Notes: a model not told the origin generated them from the sequence alone. DNA of 59,437 bases from Sphingorhabdus sp. EL138 (GCF_945890115.1 NZ_CAMDCK010000017.1:1-59437); one strand, 5' to 3'; counted from the first letter of the stretch, positions 21,586-31,318 are shown. Made by a program: numbers and translations.

Positions 21586-22142
21586 GTCGCGCGTCGTGCC
21601 TCCAGTTGCACGGCAAAGCAATCCTTATGATGAAAATCTGGCTTGCCCGGAGGGTGTGCCGCTGCCCAATAGGAAAGATCTCCGTTTTTCTGCGCGATGA
21701 CCGCACTGATGCCTGCCTGCAGGCTGCGCGCCCGCCAAGCATTGGGCAACTGAAGCGTTACGAACAGCATGAGAATGTCGGTATCTTGCTCGACTCTAAT
21801 GTTTGGAGCGTTTGTTTCCAACTCAGCCATATCCGAACGATAGCCCGCAAACTCATACGCTGCCCATTGCAGCGACGGCGCAAAATTATACTCTAAATAG
21901 CTTTCATCTTCAAAATTACCTATAAATAATTCAAAACATGTACTTTTCCATAGTCCGTCAATGCGAAACGGTGTTAATCGGGCCGGAATTTCTAGAGTGC
22001 CTGTTTCGGCAGACACGCGATAGGTCACCGTAACTTCGCCGCTGGTCCCACGCGCAATCGTAGCACCGATGCGCTCAATACAGCCGGCTAACGACTGCGC
22101 GTGGCAGATCAACGCCACTTCAGTCATTGAAATATTGGCCAT
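21582..22142 (-). CDS. DOMON-like domain protein of unknown function
   Basis: A 186-residue protein predicted to be mostly beta-strand, with the DOMON-like features LTPFRIDGLWKSTCFELFIG, YLEYNFAPSLQWAAYEFAGY and a closing ISAVIAQKNGDLSYWAAAHP. DOMON-like folds bind sugars or haem in other proteins; no ligand can be inferred here. No signal peptide is visible. The ATG at 22142 has GGAG 8 nt upstream and lies only 32 nt from the divergent tyrS start, so the two promoters must overlap or lie inside the genes. Its stop overlaps the DUF1343 start (ATGA), which indicates coupled translation and a shared task, possibly glycan binding. Confidence 0.8.
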   Translation of the reverse strand: MANISMTEVALICHAQSLAGCIERIGATIARGTSGEVTVTYRVSAETGTLEIPARLTPFRIDGLWKSTCFELFIGNFEDESYLEYNFAPSLQWAAYEFAGYRSDMAELETNAPNIRVEQDTDILMLFVTLQLPNAWRARSLQAGISAVIAQKNGDLSYWAAAHPPGKPDFHHKDCFAVQLEARRAT

Positions 22143-22174
22143 TGTCGAAACTCCATGCTAGACGCGGACGCGTT

Positions 22175-23401
22175 ATGACCGCTTATAAATCCGATCTCCT
22201 CCGCCTGCTCGATGCACGTGGCTATATTCACCAGACGACCGATGCCACTGCGCTTGACGCATTGGCATCCAAAGAGATTGTTCCTGGCTATATCGGCTTC
22301 GACGCGACCGCGCCATCGCTTCATGTCGGCAATCTTGTCTCGATCATGCTCCTGCGCCGCTTGCAGCAAGCGGGCCATAAGCCGGTAGTGGTCATGGGCG
22401 GCGGAACGACGCGGATTGGCGACCCAACGGGCAAGGACGAAGTCCGCAAAATGCTGACGGACGAGACGATCGAAGCGAACATCCATTCGATCCGAACGGC
22501 GTTCGAAAAATTCCTGACATTTGGCGACGGCCCGACCGACGCGGTGATGGTCAACAATCATGACTGGCTTGGACAGTTGGGATATATCGAATTGCTGCAG
22601 CAGGTTGGCACGCATTTCACCATCAATCGCATGCTGACATTCGATTCGGTGAAGCTGCGCCTTGAGCGTGAGCAGCCGATGACCTTCCTCGAATTCAACT
22701 ATATGATCCTGCAAGGCTATGACTTCCGTCATTTGAGCAAGACTATGGGCGTTCGCTTGCAAATGGGTGGCTCCGACCAATGGGGCAACATCATTAACGG
22801 CATGGAGCTTGCCCGCCGGATGGACGGCGCTGACGTGTTTGGCCTAACGACCCCGCTGATTACCAAAGCCGACGGTTCAAAGATGGGCAAATCGGTCTCT
22901 GGCGCGATTTGGCTGAACCGTGAACAATTGCCGGATTATGATTATTGGCAATTCTGGCGGAATACGGACGATCGTGACGTGGGTCGTTTTCTGCGCTTGT
23001 TCACCGATATCCCGCTAGACGAAATTGAACGGCTTGAAGCACTCGGCGGTTCGGACATCAACGCGGCCAAGATCGCCTTGGCCAATGCCGCGACCGAATT
23101 GTGCCGTGGCGCGGACGCCGCAACCCTTGCATCAGAAACTGCACGTAAGACGTTTGAAGAAGGCACAAGCGGCGGTGATCTACCTAGCTTTGACGCTTCG
23201 GGCGACATTTCACTCGTTGACGCATTGGTTGGCCTGAACTTTGTTGCTTCAAAGAAAGAAGCACGCAGGATGATCCAAGGCGGCGGCGCACGCGTGGATG
23301 GCGACGCCATGACAGACGAAGACGCAGTTATTTCGGTTCAAGCAACCCCTGTCAAAATCTCAGCAGGAAAGAAAAAGCACGGTTTAATTAACTTCATATA
23401 A
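22175..23401 (+). CDS. tyrS: Tyrosyl-tRNA synthetase
   Basis: Charges tRNA-Tyr with tyrosine. The 408-residue class I synthetase has the HIGH-equivalent in APSLHVGNLVSIMLL, the specificity region QGYDFRHLSKTMGVRLQMGG, the KMSKS-equivalent KADGSKMGKSVSGAIW and a C-terminal S4 RNA-binding domain (SLVDALVGLNFVASKKEARR, then MIQGGGARVDG). The ATG at 22175 (MTAYKSDLLRLLDARG) is the standard start; the frame is open further upstream into the DOMON-like gene. The ribosome site is weak. Confidence 0.97.
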   Translation: MTAYKSDLLRLLDARGYIHQTTDATALDALASKEIVPGYIGFDATAPSLHVGNLVSIMLLRRLQQAGHKPVVVMGGGTTRIGDPTGKDEVRKMLTDETIEANIHSIRTAFEKFLTFGDGPTDAVMVNNHDWLGQLGYIELLQQVGTHFTINRMLTFDSVKLRLEREQPMTFLEFNYMILQGYDFRHLSKTMGVRLQMGGSDQWGNIINGMELARRMDGADVFGLTTPLITKADGSKMGKSVSGAIWLNREQLPDYDYWQFWRNTDDRDVGRFLRLFTDIPLDEIERLEALGGSDINAAKIALANAATELCRGADAATLASETARKTFEEGTSGGDLPSFDASGDISLVDALVGLNFVASKKEARRMIQGGGARVDGDAMTDEDAVISVQATPVKISAGKKKHGLINFI

Positions 23402-23411
23402 GCCGCAGCTG

Positions 23412-25472
23412 CTAACCGCCGCGCAACGTCGCTACACCTGCGTCTCTTTCAAACAAGTATAACGCCATCCGCGCCGCTTGACCGCGCGCGCCATCAAGCC
23501 CGCCATCGCGGTCCAGCAGCAACCGCGCATCATCTGCGGCGACACCAATTAGCGCGCGGACCTGTTCAGGCGTGGCGACTCGAAACGGGTTTTCGCCCGA
23601 TTGCCTTGTGCCAAGCAATTCGCCCGCGCCGCGCAGTTTCAAATCTTCCTCCGCAATGCGAAAACCATCGTTCGTTTCGCGCATCAACGCCAACCGCGCC
23701 CGCGCAGTTTCTCCAATGTGCGTGCTCCGCACCAATATGCAGACGGATTTTTCCGAACCACGGCCAACCCGCCCGCGCAATTGGTGGAGCTGGGCAAGAC
23801 CAAAGCGATCCGCTGCCTCAATCACCATAAGGCTGGCATTGGGGACGTCCACGCCAACCTCAATCACCGTTGTTGCAACCAGCAAGCGGGTTTCGCCTGC
23901 TACGAAGCGTTCCATAACGGCGTCTTTTTCCGGGCCGCGCATCCGGCCGTGCACCAACGCAACCTGATCACCAAAGCGCAGACGAAGCTGTTCAGCACGT
24001 TGTTCAGCGGCGGCAAGGTCACTTTTGTCACTCTCCTCAACGAGAGGGCAGACCCAAAATGCCTGCTTTCCCGCAGCCAAATGCCGGGCAACGCCTTCAA
24101 CCAGCTCTTCCAGCCGCTCCTGTGACATCACGCGGGTTTCAACCGGCGTCCGTCCCGGAGGAAGCTCGTCTAAGATCGAGCTATCCATTTCACCATACGC
24201 CGCGAGCGCAAGGCTCCGTGGTATCGGGGTTGCAGTCATAACCAACAAATGCGGCACGCCCCTGCCCTTGCGGGACAGCATCAGCCTTTGTGAAACGCCA
24301 AAGCGGTGTTGCTCGTCAATCACCGCCACTGCGAGCGCCTTATAGGTCACAGCCTCCTGAAATATCGCGTGGGTGCCAACAAGTATGTGAATTGATCCAT
24401 CGGCAAGCCCCATCAAAGTTGCCTCACGCAAGCTCCCTTTTTCGCGACCAGTAAGAATCGCAATGTTGATGGGTAAGCCAGAGAGTAATTTTTGCAGGCT
24501 GGCATAATGCTGCCGCGCAAGGATTTCTGTCGGCGCGAGCATCGCGGACTGCATCCCTGCCTCAACGCCGCGCAACAATGCCATCAGCGCGACCATCGTC
24601 TTTCCAGCGCCAACATCACCTTGCAGCAGGCGGAGCATGGGCCGCGACTGCGCAAGATCGCCCTCAATCTCCGCAATGGCGCGCTGCTGCGCGCCTGTGA
24701 GCGCAAAGGGCAATGTCAGCTTTGACACCAAAGAGCCGTCACCGCGTATCGGCACAGCGGCGCGTTTGTCCATCGCCGCGCGGATTAACCGCATCGCAAG
24801 TTGGTTGCTGAATAGCTCATCATAAGCCAGCCTATCCCGCGCGTCTTGGTCATCCTTGTTGTGCAGTAGGTTGATAGACTTCGACCAACTGAACCACCCA
24901 CGACTGGACACCAAGGTCGGCTCAATCCACTCCGCCAAATCAGGCACATCTTGCAACGATGTCGCCACCAATTGCCCCATACGCTTGTTAGTTAGGCCGT
25001 CGGACAAGGGATAAATCGGCTCGGCCAACCCCGGCGAAGTATCGCTACCGATGGGCACCACATGGTCGGGATGCACCATCTGAAGTTCGTCCCCATAACG
25101 GTCAAGTTTGCCCGATATGATGCGCATTTCGCCAACCGGAAGCTGCTTACGCGCCCAACCGCCATTTCTGCCAAAAAATGTCAGCGTGATGTAATTACCT
25201 CCAGCATCCGCCGCGAATATGCGCAAGGGCGCGCGCGGGCTGCTTCCACCCCGGTGATCCATGACCGTAACGGTTAGGATGATATTCCGGCCAACATCGG
25301 CCACATCCAAACAGGACACCGCTTTGCGATAGGTCCAGCTATTGGGAAAATGATACAGAACGTCCTTCACCCGCTCCAGCCCAAGCCGCTCCAACGGCTT
25401 GGCAAGACCAGGGCCAACACCTTTTAAGGCACGAATGTCTGCAAATAACGGATTGAGTATATCGGGGCGCAT
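23412..25472 (-). CDS. recG: ATP-dependent DNA helicase RecG
   Basis: Branch-migration helicase that regresses stalled forks and processes recombination intermediates. The 686-residue protein has the N-terminal wedge/OB region (VKDVLYHFPNSWTYRKAV, about 30-170), Walker A RLLQGDVGAGKTMVALMALL, the DEQH-type box AVAVIDEQHRFGVSQRLML, motif III LLVMTATPIPRSLALAAYGE, and helicase motifs ATTVIEVGVDVPNASLMVIE and QLHQLRGRVGRGSE. It converges on tyrS (10 nt apart) and diverges from sdhE (57 nt). Confidence 0.97.
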   Translation of the reverse strand: MRPDILNPLFADIRALKGVGPGLAKPLERLGLERVKDVLYHFPNSWTYRKAVSCLDVADVGRNIILTVTVMDHRGGSSPRAPLRIFAADAGGNYITLTFFGRNGGWARKQLPVGEMRIISGKLDRYGDELQMVHPDHVVPIGSDTSPGLAEPIYPLSDGLTNKRMGQLVATSLQDVPDLAEWIEPTLVSSRGWFSWSKSINLLHNKDDQDARDRLAYDELFSNQLAMRLIRAAMDKRAAVPIRGDGSLVSKLTLPFALTGAQQRAIAEIEGDLAQSRPMLRLLQGDVGAGKTMVALMALLRGVEAGMQSAMLAPTEILARQHYASLQKLLSGLPINIAILTGREKGSLREATLMGLADGSIHILVGTHAIFQEAVTYKALAVAVIDEQHRFGVSQRLMLSRKGRGVPHLLVMTATPIPRSLALAAYGEMDSSILDELPPGRTPVETRVMSQERLEELVEGVARHLAAGKQAFWVCPLVEESDKSDLAAAEQRAEQLRLRFGDQVALVHGRMRGPEKDAVMERFVAGETRLLVATTVIEVGVDVPNASLMVIEAADRFGLAQLHQLRGRVGRGSEKSVCILVRSTHIGETARARLALMRETNDGFRIAEEDLKLRGAGELLGTRQSGENPFRVATPEQVRALIGVAADDARLLLDRDGGLDGARGQAARMALYLFERDAGVATLRGG

Positions 25473-25529
25473 GACTAGGGCCGCTTATAACCCGATAATC
25501 AAATTCCACCAGAAGCTAAAGGACGCGCA

Positions 25530-25814
25530 ATGGACGCTGACCCCTATCGTCGCAAACTGCATTATCGCGCGCACCATCGTGGCACACGGGAAGCCGATGC
25601 TATGGTCGGTGGATTTTTCGATCATTGCTCTTCGGAATGGGGCGCGGTTGAGTATGAATGGTTCGAGCGCCTGTTAGATGAACAGGATGTTGACATCATG
25701 GCATGGGCGCTTGGCACTGCTGAGCCTGACCCGGCCTTTGCTGGCCCATTGATGGACCAGATGATGCGATTGGACTTCATTGTGCTTCCTGAAGGGCTTA
25801 GCACGCATAAGTGA
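25530..25814 (+). CDS. sdhE: FAD assembly factor SdhE (succinate dehydrogenase assembly factor 2)
   Basis: A small protein that promotes covalent flavinylation of SdhA and FrdA. The 94-residue length and the RGxxE signature (HHRGTREADAMVGGFFDH, about residues 15-32) fit the DUF339/SdhE family, as do WFERLLDEQDVDIMAWALG and FIVLPEGLSTHK. It lies divergently from recG and overlaps the mfd start as TGATG, so it is probably translated with mfd. A recG-sdhE-mfd order is common in alphaproteobacteria. Confidence 0.93.
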   Translation: MDADPYRRKLHYRAHHRGTREADAMVGGFFDHCSSEWGAVEYEWFERLLDEQDVDIMAWALGTAEPDPAFAGPLMDQMMRLDFIVLPEGLSTHK

Positions 25815-28800
25815 TGATTGACCTGCAGCGTATCATAAACAGCCGCCAAGCGTTGACGCTTGCGTCGGTGCCAAATGGCTTTGCACCGTTGTTGCTGGCG
25901 GACCTGACGCGGGCGGCTAAAACGCGCGCGCTGTATATTGCGCCCGATGAGTCCGCGATGCGCGCGATTGCAGATGCCGTGCCCTTTTTTGCACCTGAAA
26001 TCGAAATCCTGATTCTGCCGGGTTGGGATTGCCTTCCTTACGACCGCGCTTCGCCTTCCGTCGCCGTTACCTCGCAGCGCATGTCGACGCTGCAAGCATT
26101 GCAGCAGCCAACAAAAAAAAAGCAGCTTGTGGTTACGACCATCGGCGCGGTTATTCAAAAATATGTGACGCCGTTCCGTATTCGTCAGACAGGCGAGCGA
26201 TTAACCGCTGGTCGCGAAGTCAGCCGCGAACGGCTTGCGTCCTTGCTGCAATCGAACGGCTATTTCCGCGTGGACACGGTTGCCGACGCAGGCGAATTTG
26301 CCATCCGCGGTAGTATTGTCGATCTATTTCCCGCTGGCAGCGAAGTCGGCCTTCGCCTCGATTTCTTTGGCGATGAAATTGAAAGCATCCGCCGCTTTAA
26401 CCCATCGGACCAACGCAGCATTGATCAGGTCGAGCATTTCGACATCTTACCCGCTGTAGAAGCTTTAATGGACGAAGAGGCCATCAAACGCTTCCGTATG
26501 GGTTACCGCGAGCGATTTGGCGTCACCGCAACGGGCGACCCATTATATCAAGCGGTGTCCGAAGGCCGCAGGCTGTCCGGCATGGACCATTGGTTGCCTT
26601 TGTTCGAAGAACGGATGGCGACGATATTCGACCATGTTGGCACGGACGCCTTGATTATCCGAGATAGCGGCGCGATTGCGGCGGGGCAGTCACGGCTCGA
26701 CGCCATCAGCGACTATCACGAAAACCGCGTGAAAGCACAGGCGGCGGAGCCCGGAAGCTACCGCCCGCTCCCGCCGGAAATGCTATATTTGAACGGCGAT
26801 GAGCTCGACCAATTATTTGCAGATAATGCCGCGCATCTCGTCACACCCTTTGCGCAGCCGGACTCGGCAAGCATTATCGACTTCGGCATTGGCGCCGCGC
26901 GCGACTTTGCGCCGGAACGGGCGCAAAAGGCAAATGTCTATGAGGCGGTTGCCGCGCATCTTAAATCGCTTCATGCCGCCAAAACCAAGACGGTCATCGC
27001 CAGCTACTCAGGTGGCGCGCGCGAACGGTTGAAGGGATTACTGGCGGAGCATAAGGCACCGACGATTGTAGCGGTCGATAGTTGGCAGCAAGCCCTGGGC
27101 GTCGCGGCGGGACAAACCGCCATTGTCGTTCTGCCGCTGGACCATGGCTATACTACGCCTGACCTTGTGGTGCTGAGCGAACAGGATATGCTGGGCGACC
27201 GCCTCGTACGGCGTCAGAAGCGGCGCAAGTCTGCAGACGCTTTTCTAGCCGAATTGGCCGCACTGACACCGGGTGACCTCGTTGTCCACCAAGACCATGG
27301 GATCGGACGATATGATGGCCTGATATCCATCCCCGTCGGCAACAGCCCGCACGACTGCGTCGCCCTTACTTATGCGGGCGGCGACAAATTATATGTTCCG
27401 GTTGAAAATATCGATATGCTGTCCCGTTATGGTTCAGACAGCGAGCATGTCGCGCTCGACAAATTGGGCGGCGAAGCATGGCAGCGGCGCAAGTCAAAGC
27501 TGAAAGAACGCATCCGCGCCATTGCCGGCGAGCTGCTCAAAACCGCTGCCGAACGCGCATTGCGGGCAGGTGCCGTAATTGAGGTTGATGGCCCTGCATA
27601 TGCAAGCTTCGTGGACCGCTTCCCTTATGAGGAAACCGAAGATCAGCTCCGCGTGATTGAAGAAGTGCTTCAGGATTTGTCCGCTGGCAAGCCTATGGAT
27701 CGTCTGGTGTGCGGCGATGTCGGCTTTGGTAAAACCGAGGTTGCGATGCGCGCCGCTTTTGCCGCGGCAATGGCGGGGCTTCAGGTCGCCGTCATAGCGC
27801 CAACAACCCTGCTGGCGCGGCAGCATTATGCGAACTTTGCCGAACGTTTCCGTGATTTGCCTTTGAAACTGGGTCGCCTGTCGCGGCTTGTGCCTGCTGC
27901 AGAAGCCGCGCAAACGCGTGAAGGCCTTGCCGATGGGACCGTGGACATTGTGATCGGGACGCATGCCGTGCTGGCAAAGTCGCTCGCTTTCAAACGCCTT
28001 GGGCTTGTCATTGTAGACGAAGAGCAACGTTTTGGCGTTAATCACAAGGAGCAGTTGAAGGCGCTCAAGACAGACGTGCATATGCTCACGCTCACGGCGA
28101 CCCCCATCCCGCGCACATTGCAAATGGCCATGTCGGGCCTGCGTGAATTGTCGGTCATTCAAACACCACCGGTCGACCGTTTGGCCGTGCGCACCTATGT
28201 TATGCCATGGGATCCGGTCGTGCTGCGCGAAGCCCTGCTGCGCGAACATTATCGCGGCGGGCAAAGCTTCTTCGTTGTGCCGCGCATTACAGATTTGACC
28301 GAGATCGAGGAATATCTGCGCACCGAAATACCCGAAGTGAAATATGTCACGGCGCATGGCCAAATGTCGCCCACACAAGTTGAGGAGCGCATGAGCGCTT
28401 TCTACGAAAAGCGGTATGATGTTCTGCTGTCGACCACGATCGTGGAAAGCGGCCTTGATATCCCCAGCGCAAATACCCTGATCATCCATCGCGCCGACCG
28501 GTTCGGCCTTGCGCAATTATATCAGCTACGTGGACGCGTTGGACGGTCAAAAACGCGCGCTTATGCGTATCTGACGCACGAACCAAACCGTGTGCTCACG
28601 GAGACAGCGGAGAAACGCCTGAAGGTGCTTGGCGATCTGGATAGCCTTGGTGCCGGTTTCCAGCTTGCAAGCCATGACCTCGACATTCGCGGCGCCGGTA
28701 ATTTGGTGGGTGACGAGCAATCGGGCCACATCAAGGAAGTCGGCTTTGAATTATATCAATCGATGCTCGAAGAAGCGATTTTGGAGGCCCGTGCAGGCGC

Positions 28801-29284
28801 GCAAGGGCTGGCCAAACCACGTGGCAGCTTCTCGCCGCAAATCACCATCGATGCGCCAATCCTTATTCCCGAAGAGTATGTCCCCGACCTCTCGGTCCGT
28901 ATGGCGCTGTATCGCCGCCTGAACGATCTCGAAGAGGGCCAAGACGTCGAAGGCTTTGCTGCGGAAATGACCGACCGATTTGGTCCGATCCCCGAACCCA
29001 CGCAGAATCTGCTCAAGCTTATCCAGATCAAGCAAAACGCACTCATCGCTCAGGTTGCGAAGATCGAGGTCGGTGCGCGCGGGACGTTGGTCAGTTTCCA
29101 TCAGGATACGCCGCCCAATGTCACCGGATTACTCGCTTATGTCGACAAGCTTGGCCAAACAGCAAAGTTACGCCCCGACAGCAAGTTGGTGATCAACCGC
29201 GTTTGGGGCGACCCTGTGGCCCGGTTGAACGGATGCTTACAACTGTCACGCGGCCTCGCCAGCCTGGCGCGTAAAACGGGTTAA
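25814..29284 (+). CDS. mfd: Transcription-repair coupling factor
   Basis: Removes RNA polymerase stalled at DNA lesions and recruits UvrA. The 1156-residue protein has the UvrB-homologous N-terminal part (ILPGWDCLPYDRASPSVAVT; FRVDTVADAGEFAIRGSIVD), the RNA-polymerase-interacting CarD-like domain (PGDLVVHQDHGIGRYDGLIS), RecG-like helicase motifs (VCGDVGFGKTEVAMRAAFAA; VIVDEEQRFGVNHKEQLKAL; TLTATPIPRTLQMAMSGL) and the C-terminal TRCF domain. The ATG at 25814 overlaps the sdhE TGA; a GTG one codon upstream is an alternative. Confidence 0.98.
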   Translation: MIDLQRIINSRQALTLASVPNGFAPLLLADLTRAAKTRALYIAPDESAMRAIADAVPFFAPEIEILILPGWDCLPYDRASPSVAVTSQRMSTLQALQQPTKKKQLVVTTIGAVIQKYVTPFRIRQTGERLTAGREVSRERLASLLQSNGYFRVDTVADAGEFAIRGSIVDLFPAGSEVGLRLDFFGDEIESIRRFNPSDQRSIDQVEHFDILPAVEALMDEEAIKRFRMGYRERFGVTATGDPLYQAVSEGRRLSGMDHWLPLFEERMATIFDHVGTDALIIRDSGAIAAGQSRLDAISDYHENRVKAQAAEPGSYRPLPPEMLYLNGDELDQLFADNAAHLVTPFAQPDSASIIDFGIGAARDFAPERAQKANVYEAVAAHLKSLHAAKTKTVIASYSGGARERLKGLLAEHKAPTIVAVDSWQQALGVAAGQTAIVVLPLDHGYTTPDLVVLSEQDMLGDRLVRRQKRRKSADAFLAELAALTPGDLVVHQDHGIGRYDGLISIPVGNSPHDCVALTYAGGDKLYVPVENIDMLSRYGSDSEHVALDKLGGEAWQRRKSKLKERIRAIAGELLKTAAERALRAGAVIEVDGPAYASFVDRFPYEETEDQLRVIEEVLQDLSAGKPMDRLVCGDVGFGKTEVAMRAAFAAAMAGLQVAVIAPTTLLARQHYANFAERFRDLPLKLGRLSRLVPAAEAAQTREGLADGTVDIVIGTHAVLAKSLAFKRLGLVIVDEEQRFGVNHKEQLKALKTDVHMLTLTATPIPRTLQMAMSGLRELSVIQTPPVDRLAVRTYVMPWDPVVLREALLREHYRGGQSFFVVPRITDLTEIEEYLRTEIPEVKYVTAHGQMSPTQVEERMSAFYEKRYDVLLSTTIVESGLDIPSANTLIIHRADRFGLAQLYQLRGRVGRSKTRAYAYLTHEPNRVLTETAEKRLKVLGDLDSLGAGFQLASHDLDIRGAGNLVGDEQSGHIKEVGFELYQSMLEEAILEARAGAQGLAKPRGSFSPQITIDAPILIPEEYVPDLSVRMALYRRLNDLEEGQDVEGFAAEMTDRFGPIPEPTQNLLKLIQIKQNALIAQVAKIEVGARGTLVSFHQDTPPNVTGLLAYVDKLGQTAKLRPDSKLVINRVWGDPVARLNGCLQLSRGLASLARKTG

Positions 29285-29409
29285 ACCCAGCTTCGGGCCA
29301 AAGCCTCACAGCGGATGGGGGTAAAGCGCGACACGGATAATCCGCCCCTTCCCCTTGCCGCTGTTGAATTCAGCTTTCGTCCGCACGGTTTTGCGCTTAC
29401 ATCGCGAAA

Positions 29410-30396
29410 ATGATCGACGGTTTCGGACGCAATATCGACTATTTACGCATATCGGTGACCGACCGTTGCAATTTTCGGTGCACCTATTGCATGCCGGAAC
29501 AGCAAAGCTTTTTGCCGCACCGCGACCTCCTCACCTATGACGAAATCCTAGTTTTGGTGGAGCGGTTTATCGCGCATGGCATCCGCAAAGTCCGCCTTAC
29601 CGGCGGCGAACCCCTTGTGCGGCGCGATATCCATATCTTGATTGAGGCGCTTGGTCGGCATGTGCGCAGCGGCGCTCTCGAAGAACTGACCATGACAACC
29701 AATGGCAGCCGATTGGAACAGTTTGCGCCCTTATTGGCATCAGCGGGCATGAAGCGGATAAATGTCAGCCTCGATACCTTGGACGCAGAAGCCTGTCGCC
29801 GGATCAGCCGGGGTGGTGACCTCGACACGGTGTTGGCCGGCATATACGCCGCACGCGCGCACGGCATGGCTGTCAAAATCAACATGGTCGCGTTGAAGCA
29901 GCAGAATGAAGACGCGCTGTTACCCATGGCGCATTTCTGCGCAGAACATGGGCTTGATCTCACGTTGATAGAGACCATGCCCTTGGGCGCTGGTGTTGCG
30001 GAACGCGAAGAGAGCTATATTGCGCTCAACGACTTCACCGCACCTTTACGTGAACTTTATGAACTCCATCCTTTAGCGCATAAGAGCGCTGGCCCTGCCC
30101 GTTATTGGCGCGTCGAGCCATTGGGCCTGCGCCTTGGCCTCATCACACCCATGAGCCATAATTTCTGCGACCAATGTAACCGGATCCGCCTCACCACCGA
30201 CGGCAAGATTTATATGTGCCTTGGCTCGGAACTACACGTCGATTTGCGCAAGGCACTGCGTGAGGACACGCTTACAGATGTCGATTATTTGCTTCAAAAG
30301 GCTTTGCGGCTTAAGCCCCAGCGCCATGAATTCGAAACACAGCTGGCGCAGCCTGATCTCAGGCTCGCGCGGCATATGAACGCAACAGGTGGATGA
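29410..30396 (+). CDS. moaA: GTP 3',8-cyclase (molybdenum cofactor biosynthesis protein A)
   Basis: A radical-SAM enzyme that performs the first step of molybdopterin synthesis with MoaC. The 328-residue protein has the SAM-cluster motif CNFRCTYC (about residues 20-27), the GGEP motif LTGGEPLVRRDIHIL, the second-cluster cysteines CDQCNRIRLTTDGKIYMC, and the C-terminal Gly-Gly tail (HMNATGG) needed for activity in characterised MoaA. No other moa gene is in the window. Its stop overlaps the NAD kinase start (ATGA). The 125-nt gap after mfd shows no convincing regulatory element, and no Moco-riboswitch-like structure was evident. Confidence 0.96.
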   Translation: MIDGFGRNIDYLRISVTDRCNFRCTYCMPEQQSFLPHRDLLTYDEILVLVERFIAHGIRKVRLTGGEPLVRRDIHILIEALGRHVRSGALEELTMTTNGSRLEQFAPLLASAGMKRINVSLDTLDAEACRRISRGGDLDTVLAGIYAARAHGMAVKINMVALKQQNEDALLPMAHFCAEHGLDLTLIETMPLGAGVAEREESYIALNDFTAPLRELYELHPLAHKSAGPARYWRVEPLGLRLGLITPMSHNFCDQCNRIRLTTDGKIYMCLGSELHVDLRKALREDTLTDVDYLLQKALRLKPQRHEFETQLAQPDLRLARHMNATGG

Positions 30397-31169
30397 ACCA
30401 AAATATGCAACTTGCGATCATCTCGTCGGCAACCCCGCAAGCCCGTGAAGCCGAGGCACTATTGCGCGAAGTGCATGAATTTGTGCCGCTCGACACCGCC
30501 GATGCTGTCATTGTGCTTGGTGGCGACGGGTACATGCTTCAGGTCTTGCATCAGTTGTTGGAAAGCCGCCGCGACATTCCCGCTTATGGCATGAACCGCG
30601 GCACCATAGGCTTTTTGATGAATAGCTGGGACGTGCATGACCTTCCCAGACGCCTTCAACGCGCCAAGTCGTTTTCTGTCCGTCCGTTGACGGCGGACAT
30701 AACCACAATCAGCGGTCAAAAATTCACCTTGCCCGCCATTAATGAAGTGTCGCTGCTGCGCGAAACCCGTCAGGCGGCGAAGCTGGAGATTTCCGTCAAC
30801 GGCAGAGCAGCCATCCCCGAACTCATTTGCGACGGCATATTGGTCTCAACGCCCGCTGGTTCCACTGCGTATAATTTATCCGCCAATGGCCCAATTTTGC
30901 CTTTGGACTCTTCGCTGCTCGCCTTGACGCCCATCAGCCCGTTTCGTCCGCGACGTTGGAAAGGCGCAATATTGCCCGACCGCTATGTTATCCGGATCAA
31001 AATTTTAGAGGCCAGTAAAAGGCCGGTTAGCGCCGTGGCAGATCAACGCGAAATCCGGGATATTGCGCATGTCGAAGTGTCCTTGGACCGCAACCGTGCG
31101 CTCACTTTATTGTTTGATCCGGAACATGCTTTGGATGATCGCATTGCGATGGAACAATTTATTGTCTGA
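30393..31169 (+). CDS. nadK: NAD kinase
   Basis: Phosphorylates NAD to NADP. The 258-residue protein has the short form common in alphaproteobacteria. It contains the kinase motif AVIVLGGDGYMLQVLHQLLE with GGDG at about residues 43-46, GMNRGTIGFLMN, the NE motif LPAINEVSLLRET and the glycine-rich DGILVSTPAGSTAYNLSANG. Its ATG overlaps the moaA TGA (ATGA), so the two are cotranslated. Downstream the transcript runs toward tRNA-Asn; a small CCCGA/TCGGG hairpin (about 31225-31239) lacks a T-run and may not terminate. Confidence 0.95.
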   Translation: MNQNMQLAIISSATPQAREAEALLREVHEFVPLDTADAVIVLGGDGYMLQVLHQLLESRRDIPAYGMNRGTIGFLMNSWDVHDLPRRLQRAKSFSVRPLTADITTISGQKFTLPAINEVSLLRETRQAAKLEISVNGRAAIPELICDGILVSTPAGSTAYNLSANGPILPLDSSLLALTPISPFRPRRWKGAILPDRYVIRIKILEASKRPVSAVADQREIRDIAHVEVSLDRNRALTLLFDPEHALDDRIAMEQFIV

Positions 31170-31243
31170 ACGGGCAATGGGCGCTTGCCAAAAGCAAAAA
31201 AGCGCTGCTATACGCGCGCCTCTGCCCGAACATATCGGGCTGT

Positions 31244-31318
31244 TCCCTGGTAGCTCAGTGGTAGAGCAGTTGACTGTTAATCAATTGGTCGGGGGTTCGA
31301 ATCCCTCCCGGGGAGCCA
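31244..31318 (+). tRNA. tRNA-Asn (anticodon GTT), CCA encoded
   Basis: A 75-nt cloverleaf. The acceptor stem TCCCTGG pairs with CCGGGGA (one T-G wobble), the discriminator is G and CCA is encoded. D arm: AGCTCAGTGGTAGAGC. The anticodon loop CTGTTAA has GTT at 31276-31278. T arm: GGGGGTTCGAATCCCTC. All invariant positions look normal. A decayed integrase fragment begins 92 nt downstream, so this gene was probably an attachment site for an integrative element. Confidence 0.97.

Noticed and set aside
27494-28516. 340-codon open frame antisense to mfd
   Set aside because: It lies wholly within mfd on the other strand, and its translation has no recognisable motif and is rich in His, Arg and Cys as expected for a shadow of a GC-rich gene. 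Mfd itself is intact.
29285-29409. Moco riboswitch upstream of moaA
   Set aside because: The 125-nt gap is too short and shows none of the conserved hairpins.
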